This document shows positions 7,003 to 13,263 of a stretch of DNA of 17,462 bases, piece after piece. Source of the DNA: an uncultured Clostridia bacterium (GTDB taxonomy: Bacteria; Bacillota_A; Clostridia; Oscillospirales; Acutalibacteraceae); the NCBI GenBank assembly GCA_944380625.1, contig CALWIE010000184.1, positions 1-17,462 on the forward strand, read 5' to 3'. Positions within the stretch are counted from its first letter, which is position 1, and each line of letters begins with the position of its first letter. Position numbers and translations under genes: made by a program. The notes below the pieces were generated by a model. It was not told where the DNA came from. It worked only from the letters and a program-made list of their open reading frames with translations, and did no database searches.

Positions 7003-7756
7003 GAGCTTTGAGACCCTGTCCCCCCTGCTGGGGGCCCAGCTGCGGCCGGGGGTGGCCACCAACGTGGCCCCCACCCGCGAGGAGTACCAGCGTGAGATCC
7101 AGGGGGGCGCCCTCTTCTGGGAGGAGGCCCCCGGCGCCCTTTTGCTGCTGCGCCGCCGGGCCGGGTTCTACCTGGTGGGGTTCTTTTTGCAGCGGGGGGC
7201 GGCTCTGCCCCCGGTGGAGCTCCCCCTGCCCGCAGTGCTGGAAGTGGCCTTCCGCCCCCGGGACAAGGGGCTGCGGCAGACCCTTCCCCAGTGGGAGGCC
7301 CAGGGGTTTTCCCCGGTGTTTTCCAGGCGGCGGCTGCTGCGCCCCGGCGGCGCCCCCCCGCCGGAGGGCGCCGGGAAAGCCTGGGTCGCCGGGGAGGGGG
7401 ACCTGCCCTTTTTAGAGGGGGTCCTAAAAGCCTGCTTCGACCCCTTTACCGGCTGCCTGCCCAGCCCCCAAGAGCTTCGGGAGGACGTCCGGGCCGGCCG
7501 GGTGCTGCGCAGCACCGGCGGGCTTTTGCACATCTCCCCGGCGGCAGGGGGGACCCAGCTGCGGCACCTGGCGGTGCTGCCGGAGTCCCGCCGCCAGGGG
7601 GAGGCCCAGGGGCTCTTTGCCCTGTACATGGAGCGGGAGGGCGGCCGCCCCAGCCGCTGCTGGGTGCGGGAGGACAACCTGCCCGCCCGCCGGTTTTACG
7701 AAAAAAACGGGTACGCCCCAGAGGAATGGACCTCGGTGGTGTACCGGAAAGGATGA
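6989..7756 (+). CDS. GNAT-family N-acyltransferase-like protein
   Basis: A 255-residue protein, clearly GNAT-like only in its C-terminal third. LRHLAVLPESRRQGEAQGLF (191-210) contains the Arg-x-x-Gly-x-Ala acyl-CoA pyrophosphate loop, and NLPARRFYEKNGY (230-242) is the typical last GNAT segment. The N-terminal ~130 residues could be a diverged second GNAT fold but hold no motif I can name. Its ATG has GGAGGG at 6977-6982 and lies inside the 3' end of the ligase gene, a tight translational coupling. Position between ligase and carrier suggests it acylates the amino acid, before or after loading, or modifies another pathway component. The acyl donor and acceptor are unknown. Confidence 0.75.
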   Translation: MRAVESFETLSPLLGAQLRPGVATNVAPTREEYQREIQGGALFWEEAPGALLLLRRRAGFYLVGFFLQRGAALPPVELPLPAVLEVAFRPRDKGLRQTLPQWEAQGFSPVFSRRRLLRPGGAPPPEGAGKAWVAGEGDLPFLEGVLKACFDPFTGCLPSPQELREDVRAGRVLRSTGGLLHISPAAGGTQLRHLAVLPESRRQGEAQGLFALYMEREGGRPSRCWVREDNLPARRFYEKNGYAPEEWTSVVYRKG

Positions 7757-7761
7757 GCGCA

Positions 7762-7992
7762 ATGAACGACCGCGAAAAGATTGTAAAGCTGCTGGAGGAG
7801 ATCGTGCCCGGCGTGGACTTTGAAAAGGAGTCCGCCCTGGTGGACGACGGGGTGCTGGAGTCCCTGGACATGGTGTCCGTGGTCACGGAGCTCATGGACG
7901 CCTTCGACGTGGAGATCACGGTGGACGACCTGCTGCCGGAGAACTTCAACTCGGTGGACGCCATGCTGGCCCTCATCCACCGCCTGCGCTGA
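7762..7992 (+). CDS. Acyl/aminoacyl carrier protein, DltC-like
   Basis: A 76-residue acidic four-helix carrier protein. The phosphopantetheine attachment serine is Ser34 in DDGVLESLDMVSVV, a variant of the usual D-S-L motif with Glu before the Ser. Helix 2 (LDMVSVVTELMDAF) and the VEITVDDLLPENF segment fit the carrier fold. I chose ATG 7762 because GAAAGGA sits eight bases upstream; the alternative ATG at 7753 overlaps the GNAT stop (ATGA) but has the purine run directly against it, and would add only three residues. It should carry the ligase product as a thioester to the MBOAT. It needs a 4'-phosphopantetheinyl transferase, which is not encoded here. Confidence 0.88.
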   Translation: MNDREKIVKLLEEIVPGVDFEKESALVDDGVLESLDMVSVVTELMDAFDVEITVDDLLPENFNSVDAMLALIHRLR

Positions 7993-7995
7993 GCT

Positions 7996-9552
7996 ATGGA
8001 GTTTACCTCCCTCTCCTTCCTGGCCCTGGTGGGCGGCGCCCTGCTGGTGTATTACTTGCTTCCCCAAAAGGCCCGGTGGGTGGCCCTTTTGGCCGCCAGC
8101 CTGGTGTTTTACGCCCAAGGGGGCGCCCAGGCCCTGTGCTTTTTGGGGTTTACCATGGGCAGCACCTACCTGGCGGGCCTGGCCCTGGGCGCCCTGGCCA
8201 AGAGGAAGGCTGTGCCGGCCCCCGATAAAAAAGCCCAGGAGAAATCCCTCAAGGGGAAAAAGCGCCTGGTGGCCGGGACGGCGATCGTGGCGAACTTCCT
8301 CATCCTGTACCTGGTAAAGTACTGGAATTTCACCGCCCAGGCTGTGGGCCAAGCCACAGGGGCCCTCTTGCCCCAGACGGACCTGCTGCTGCCCCTGGGC
8401 CTTTCCTTTTACATGTTCCAGAGCGTGGGGTACGTGATCGACTGCTACCGGGAGAAGTACCCGCCCCAGCGCAATCCCCTGAAGTACGCCCTGTTTGTGT
8501 CCTTTTTCCCCCAGATGGTCCAGGGGCCCATCAGCCGTTTTGACCAGCTGGCCCCCCAGCTGCTGGAGGGCCGCCCCTTCCAGGCGGAGAACCTGAAGTA
8601 CGGCATCCAGCTGGCCATGTGGGGCTACATGAAAAAGCTCATCATAGCCGACCGGTTTTCCGTGGCGGTGGACACGGTGTTTTCCAACTACCAGGACTAC
8701 GGCGGCGCCATGACCGCCCTGGCGGTGCTCATGTACTGTGCCCAGCTCTACTGCGACTTCTCCGGCGGCATTGACGTCACCCGGGGGGTGGCCCAGATGT
8801 TCGGCATCGATATGGCGGAAAACTTCCGCCGGCCCATCTTCGCCACCAGCTTGACGGATTTCTGGCGGCGGTGGCACATCACCCTGGGCGCCTGGATGCG
8901 GGACTATGTGTTCTACTCCCTGTCCCTCTCCAAGCCCTTTGGCCGCCTGGGACGCTTCACCCGGAAGAAGATCGGCGGCAAGCTGGGGAAGATCATCCCC
9001 ACGTCCCTGGCCACCTTTGTGGTGTATCTCATCATCGGCATCTGGCACGGGGCCAACTTCCGCTACATCGCCTTTGGCTTCTACAACGGGGCCCTCATCA
9101 CCGCTGGGCTGCTGCTGGCAAACCGGTTTTACCAGCTGCGTGTCCGGCTGGGCATCCAAGAGGGCAGCAAGGGGCTGTATGTGTTCCGCCTGGTGCGCAC
9201 CATGGCCTTGGTCTTCGTGGGCCGCTACATCACCCGGGCACCCCGGCTGCTGGTGGCCTTTTCCATGCTGTGGCGCACCGTGAGCAGCCCCTGCCTGTAC
9301 CAGATCCAGGATATGGAGTTTTTAAACCTGGGCCTGGAGGCCGGGGACCTGTGGGTGGCGGCCCTGGGCTGCGCGGTGCTGCTCCTGGTGGAGTTTTTCC
9401 AGGAGCGGGGCGTGGCCGTGCGCAAGGCCCTGGAAAGGCAAAACCCCTTTGTCCAGTGGCTGTTCATCCTGCTGCCCTTGGGGGCGCTGCTGCTGTTTGG
9501 CATCCTGCGGGATCCGGCCATCCAGGCGGAGTTTATTTACCAGCAATTTTAA
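7996..9552 (+). CDS. MBOAT-family acyltransferase, DltB/AlgI-like, with C-terminal acyl-shuttle motif
   Basis: A 518-residue polytopic membrane O-acyltransferase with about ten or more hydrophobic segments. The family signatures are GPISRFDQL (177-185), the Asp254 region YCDFSGGIDV, WRRWHITLGAWMRDYVFY (His294) and GIWHGANF with the invariant catalytic His351. DltB/AlgI-type MBOATs move an acyl group from a cytoplasmic carrier thioester across the membrane. The last six residues are FIYQQF. An aromatic C-terminal hexapeptide with a Tyr is known as the acyl-shuttle motif, carried by DltX or fused to the MBOAT itself; here Tyr515 would be the acceptor. The start lies three bases after the carrier stop with no clear ribosome site, so translation is probably coupled. 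The neighbours supply activator, carrier and external transferase. Confidence 0.92.
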   Translation: MEFTSLSFLALVGGALLVYYLLPQKARWVALLAASLVFYAQGGAQALCFLGFTMGSTYLAGLALGALAKRKAVPAPDKKAQEKSLKGKKRLVAGTAIVANFLILYLVKYWNFTAQAVGQATGALLPQTDLLLPLGLSFYMFQSVGYVIDCYREKYPPQRNPLKYALFVSFFPQMVQGPISRFDQLAPQLLEGRPFQAENLKYGIQLAMWGYMKKLIIADRFSVAVDTVFSNYQDYGGAMTALAVLMYCAQLYCDFSGGIDVTRGVAQMFGIDMAENFRRPIFATSLTDFWRRWHITLGAWMRDYVFYSLSLSKPFGRLGRFTRKKIGGKLGKIIPTSLATFVVYLIIGIWHGANFRYIAFGFYNGALITAGLLLANRFYQLRVRLGIQEGSKGLYVFRLVRTMALVFVGRYITRAPRLLVAFSMLWRTVSSPCLYQIQDMEFLNLGLEAGDLWVAALGCAVLLLVEFFQERGVAVRKALERQNPFVQWLFILLPLGALLLFGILRDPAIQAEFIYQQF

Positions 9553-9585
9553 AAAAACGGCTTTGCCCGGGAAAGGAGAGCGCCC

Positions 9586-11412
9586 ATGGAAGAAAAGCAG
9601 AGGATGAGCTCCGGCCGGTGGCTGGGGGCTTTTGCGGCCACAATAGCCCTTTTGGCGGCCTTGGTGGCGGGCTTTAACTTTGTCACAGACCCCTTTGGGG
9701 CCTTTGGGGACCGGTTCCTCCAGTGGTGGAGCTACGACGCCACCCTGAACCCCCGGGTGGCCAAGATCTCCTACCTGGAACAGCACCACGAGGAATACGA
9801 CTCCTACATCATCGGGCCCTCCTCCACCAGCTCCTTCCCGGTGGAGTCCCTAAACGAGTACTACGGCGCCAGCTTCTACAACATGATCATGTACGGCGTG
9901 GACATGAAGGACGTGGAGCTCACCGCCCAGTACCTTCTGGAAAACTATACCGTGGAGCACTTGGTGGTAAACCTATACATCAAGGCCGCGGTCTACTACG
10001 ACACCGAATCCGACCCCCTGACCTACGGCCTCCATTACAAGGTGGACGGCTCCAACCCGGTGGGGTACTATCTGAAGTACCTCTTCTCCAACCCCCGCAA
10101 CGGCTGGGAAAAGCTCCAGCGCTTGGCGGACGACGGCTACCTGCAAGAGCCCTACCGGGTTTTTGACGAGGCCACCGGCGCCTACGACAAGAGCCGCCGG
10201 GACGTGGAGCCCATCGGGGATTTGGAGGAGTACCTCCAGACAGGGGATTACGGGGTGTTCCGCAATTACCCCTCCGGCGGGTACGAAGACCTCCCGGAGC
10301 TTGAAAACTGCATGGCCAGCGTGGAGCGCATCAAAGAGCTCTGCGAGGCCAAGGGCGTGGACCTGCTGGTGGTCTGCCCGCCCCTGTACTACGAGGACCT
10401 GGCCCATTACCCCCAGGAGCTCCAGGCCCAGTTCCGCAACGCCCTGGCCCAGGTCACCGACTACTGGGACTTCTCCCTGAGCTCTGTCAGCTACGAACCC
10501 CGGTACTTCTACGACGCCGACCACTTCCGCAACTGCGTGGGGGAGATGGCCCTGGCGAAGGTCTTCGGGGACAGCAGCGTCTACTGCCCTGAGGACCTGG
10601 GGGAGTACGTGCCCCAGGGCTCTACCCCCGGTGCGCCCCAAGGGGAGCCCGCCCCGGAGGAGTCTTACACCGCCCAGGTGCCGGTGCTGCTGTATCACAA
10701 CCTGGGTGAGGAGAGCGAGGGCTCGGACACCATGTCCACAGCCCTCTTTGAGGAGCACCTGGCCGCCCTGGGGGAGGCGGGCTATGAGACCGTCACCCTG
10801 GCCCAGCTCCAGGACTACGTGGAGACAGGAGCGCCCCTGCCGGAAAAACCGGTGGTCATCACCTTTGACGACGGCTATTTGAGCAACTACCAGCTGGCCT
10901 GGCCCCTGTTGGAGGAGTACGGCATGGAGGCGGAGATCTTCGTGGTGGGCTCTTCCATGGGACAGGACGTCTACAAGGACGGCCTTCCCATGGAGCCCCA
11001 CTTCTCCCTGGAGCAGGCCCAGGAAATGGAGGCAAGCGGCGTGATCTCCATCGGCAGCCACGGGTGGAACATCCACCAGGTGGCAGGCCGGGACCCCGAG
11101 CCGGTGCGCAGCGGCATCCTCCCCCTGGAGGGGGAGACCGAGGAGGATTACATCCAGTTCCTGCGGGAGGACTGCCGGCAGATGAAATCCCTCCTGGGCG
11201 AGGCCCTCACGGCCCTGGCCTATCCCTACGGCTTCTGTTCGGAGCTCAGCGAACGGGTCTTGGCGGACGAAGGCATCGAGATCACCTTTACCACCCAAGG
11301 GAAGACCAACACCCTCATCAAGGGCATGGACCAAAGCCTGAGGCAGCTGGGCCGCCACTATATGCGGGGAAGCGTCACCGCCCAAGACCTCCTGGCCCTG
11401 CTGGAGGGCTGA
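9586..11412 (+). CDS. Secreted SGNH (DltD/AlgX-like) domain fused to PgaB/IcaB-type polysaccharide deacetylase
   Basis: A 608-residue protein with an N-terminal membrane anchor (about 12-33) and the rest outside the cell. Residues about 70-330 resemble SGNH-type O-acyl transfer domains: YIIGPSSTSSFP places a nucleophile at Ser79 (G-x-S), with DADHFRN (Asp310, His313) as the distal Asp-x-x-His. After a Pro/Gly/Glu-rich linker (343-360) comes a CE4 NodB domain: LLYHNL (368-373), TFDDGY (Asp428, Asp429), SHGWNIH (His492, His497) and AYPYG (545-549). The two His are five apart, as in PgaB/IcaB rather than classic H-x3-H chitin deacetylases. It is last in the MBOAT operon, 33 bases downstream, with AAAGGAGAG before the ATG. 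I infer that it takes the acyl group from the MBOAT tyrosine to a surface polymer and also N-deacetylates a polymer. Confidence 0.85.
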   Translation: MEEKQRMSSGRWLGAFAATIALLAALVAGFNFVTDPFGAFGDRFLQWWSYDATLNPRVAKISYLEQHHEEYDSYIIGPSSTSSFPVESLNEYYGASFYNMIMYGVDMKDVELTAQYLLENYTVEHLVVNLYIKAAVYYDTESDPLTYGLHYKVDGSNPVGYYLKYLFSNPRNGWEKLQRLADDGYLQEPYRVFDEATGAYDKSRRDVEPIGDLEEYLQTGDYGVFRNYPSGGYEDLPELENCMASVERIKELCEAKGVDLLVVCPPLYYEDLAHYPQELQAQFRNALAQVTDYWDFSLSSVSYEPRYFYDADHFRNCVGEMALAKVFGDSSVYCPEDLGEYVPQGSTPGAPQGEPAPEESYTAQVPVLLYHNLGEESEGSDTMSTALFEEHLAALGEAGYETVTLAQLQDYVETGAPLPEKPVVITFDDGYLSNYQLAWPLLEEYGMEAEIFVVGSSMGQDVYKDGLPMEPHFSLEQAQEMEASGVISIGSHGWNIHQVAGRDPEPVRSGILPLEGETEEDYIQFLREDCRQMKSLLGEALTALAYPYGFCSELSERVLADEGIEITFTTQGKTNTLIKGMDQSLRQLGRHYMRGSVTAQDLLALLEG

Positions 11413-11425
11413 ACCTTCAGGCCCC

Positions 11426-11683
11426 GGGCCGTGACCGGTCGGAACAAGACGCGGGGGCTGCGCCCCAGGCAAGTCGCGTAGTCGCTCGCTTGTGCTCCGC
11501 TCGCCAGTGTGACTAGATAGTTTTGTGGCGCGGTTGTTGCTTTTTCTGTAAAACGTTAGTTTCCTACCCGCCGGAAGTTAGCGTAGGACGACCCCGCCCT
11601 TGCCGCAGGCAAGAAGGCGGCTTGTCCCGTGCGGCCACGCACCCGCAGGCAAGAAGGCGGCTAGTCCAGCCCGGTCACGGGCC
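11426..11683. repeat. MITE-like element, copy 1 (terminal inverted repeats)
   Basis: About 258 bp bounded by inverted termini: GGGCCGTGACCGG at the left (TIR about 11426-11453) and CCGGTCACGGGCC at the right (TIR about 11656-11683). It begins 13 bases after the stop of the SGNH-deacetylase gene. Inside is a ~44-bp block (11526-11569, TGGCGCGGTTGTTGCTTTTT onwards) shared with copy 2, and a 40-bp tandem duplication near the right end. No convincing protein is encoded. Confidence 0.7.
11603..11682. repeat. 40-bp tandem duplication inside element copy 1
   Basis: Two adjacent 40-bp units (11603-11642 and 11643-11682) both begin with CCGCAGGCAAGAAGGCGGCT and then diverge, the second ending in the right inverted repeat of the element. 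There are only two copies and no spacers, so this is not a CRISPR array. Confidence 0.8.
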
Positions 11684-11686
11684 GCA

Positions 11687-11945
11687 GACCGTGACCGGCC
11701 AGGACGAGTCGCGCCGGTCTCGCCTGCCGGCTCGGTCGGTGCTGGACGGTGCCCACCGGGCACCAGCACCGCTCGTTCCACTCGCTCTCTACAGCGGTTG
11801 GAAAGCGCGATGGCGCGATTTTTGCTTTTTCCCAAAACGGCAGTTGCTTACCCATCGCGAACGTGCGCTTGCGGTTTGCACAGCGCGGGCGCTAAGCCCG
11901 CCGCCCCGAGCGCGTCTTGTCCAGCCCGGCCACGGGCCACGGGCC
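11687..11945. repeat. MITE-like element, copy 2, reaching into the decarboxylase 3' end
   Basis: A second unit directly after copy 1. Left terminus GACCGTGACCGGCCAGGACG (11687-11706 and on to about 11713); right terminus CGCGTCTTGTCCAGCCCGG running to 11938, with a short ACGGGCC duplication to 11945. The internal block 11811-11853 is about 75% identical to 11526-11569. It also has its own hairpin, GGTGCCC-ACC-GGGCACC (11748-11764), not seen in copy 1, which may account for the ~26-bp length difference in its left half. The minus-strand decarboxylase ends inside this element. Confidence 0.7.
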
Positions 11946-13263
11946 GGATTACATCTACTTGGCTGATTCCGTAGTAGGTGAAAAGCTCCAGCGCCTCCGG
12001 GGTGATCCGCTCCCCGGCCACGGCGATGGGCACTGCCGGAGGGCATCCCACCGTGGGCAGCCCGCAGATCCGCCCCAGGGACTGGGAGGCCTCCACCGTC
12101 TCCCGGGGGGCGAAGGCCGCCTGCCGGACGGAGCATACCTGCTCTCCCCGGGCCAGGGGCAGGCGGGGACGCTTCCTGGGCGGCGCTGGGCACCGTCCCA
12201 GGGCGGCGGCCAGTCGGTCCAGATCCCCCGGAGCGTTTTCCGGGGTGGCCATCAGCACCAGGAAATCCCTGTCGGCGTATTCACACTCCACCCCCTGGCG
12301 TCCCAGAGCTGCGGCAAGCTCCTGGCCGGTTGTCCCCTGGGGGGCGGAGAGGGTCAGGCGCAAAGGGTCGCTTTTTTCCACCTGCCAGCCGGCGGCCCGG
12401 AGTTTTTCCCGGGCGCCTTCCAAGAGCTCCACAGCCCCCTCCAGCCGTGTTTTATAGCCCTCCGCCAGATACCGGTTGCACAGGTCCAGGGAGGCCAGGG
12501 TCAGGTAGGAGGGGCTGGTGGAGCCGAACAGGGCCAGGGCGTCCTTCATGGCCTCCTCCAGCCGGGAGGGGGCCTTTCGGGAGACGTGAAGGTAGGCCCC
12601 GCCGGTGAGCACCGGCAGGGTCTTGTGGGCGGAGTCGCAGCACAAATCCGCCCCCAGATCCAAGGGGTGCCGGGAGGGTGTGAGAAACCGCAGGTAGGCG
12701 CCGTGGGCGTTGTCCACCAGCAAGAGGGTCCCGCGCCGGTGGCAGACCTGGGCCAGGGAGGCGATTTCCCCCATGCCCCCCAGGTAATCGGGGCTGGTGA
12801 GGTACACCGCCGCCGGAGGCTGGGGCAGGCTGCTCAGGGCCTCTTCCAGCTGACGGGGGGAGATGGGGCAGCTGCACAGGGAGGAGCTCTCCTCCGGCCA
12901 CAGCCAAGAGACCTCCAAATCCAGCAGGGCGGCGGCAGAGGCAAAGGCCCGGTGGACGTTCCGGGCGGCCAGCACCTGGCGGGAGCCGCTGTGGCATACG
13001 GCCAGGTACAGCATGGCCCGGATGCACTGGCTGGAGCCCTCGGTGGAGTAGCAGGTCCGCCGGGAGCCGAACAGGGAGGAGGCGTTTGCCTCGCTCTCGG
13101 CCAGGATGCCGCCGGCCTCGTAAAGGGCGTCCGCCCCGGCGATCTCCGTAATGTCCCAGCTTTCAAAGCCCAAAAAGGGGCGCCCCTTGTGGCCGGGCAT
13201 GTGAAGCCGCACGCCCCCCTTTTCCCGGTAGGCCTTTATAAAGTCGTAGACCGGGGTGTTCAT
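11848..13263 (-). CDS. PLP-dependent Orn/Lys/Arg decarboxylase-family protein
   Basis: A 471-residue fold-type I PLP enzyme of the Orn/Lys/Arg decarboxylase major-domain family (short YaaO/SpeA-like form). Visible motifs: HMPGHKG (21-27), TEGSSQ (74-79), LLVDNAHGAYLRF (181-193, with the PLP-contacting Asp and His), and SAHKTLPVLTGGAYLH with PLP Lys214. A small C-terminal domain follows, including GERITPEALELFTYYG. The ATG at 13263 overlaps the maturase stop (ATGA), with AAGGA upstream; a start at 13302 would lie within the maturase gene. Odd feature: the sequence after ISQVDVI (439) is encoded by repeat element copy 2, so about 32 residues and the stop are foreign to the family. The amino-acid substrate, probably arginine, lysine or ornithine for polyamine synthesis, cannot be fixed from sequence. 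Confidence 0.88.
   Translation of the reverse strand: MNTPVYDFIKAYREKGGVRLHMPGHKGRPFLGFESWDITEIAGADALYEAGGILAESEANASSLFGSRRTCYSTEGSSQCIRAMLYLAVCHSGSRQVLAARNVHRAFASAAALLDLEVSWLWPEESSSLCSCPISPRQLEEALSSLPQPPAAVYLTSPDYLGGMGEIASLAQVCHRRGTLLLVDNAHGAYLRFLTPSRHPLDLGADLCCDSAHKTLPVLTGGAYLHVSRKAPSRLEEAMKDALALFGSTSPSYLTLASLDLCNRYLAEGYKTRLEGAVELLEGAREKLRAAGWQVEKSDPLRLTLSAPQGTTGQELAAALGRQGVECEYADRDFLVLMATPENAPGDLDRLAAALGRCPAPPRKRPRLPLARGEQVCSVRQAAFAPRETVEASQSLGRICGLPTVGCPPAVPIAVAGERITPEALELFTYYGISQVDVIRPVARGRAGQDALGAAGLAPALCKPQAHVRDG

Noticed and set aside
5485..7992. Non-ribosomal peptide synthetase module
   Set aside because: The adenylation and carrier proteins are separate, the ligase is DltA-sized, no condensation or release domain is present, and an MBOAT follows.
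11603..11682. Short CRISPR-like array
   Set aside because: There are only two 40-bp units placed back to back, with no unique spacers, inside a repeat element.
11523..11966. Several small ORFs inside the repeat elements (for example 11600-11974 plus, 11578-11835 minus)
   Set aside because: They run across element boundaries and hairpins, have no ribosome sites, and their translations show no conserved motif.
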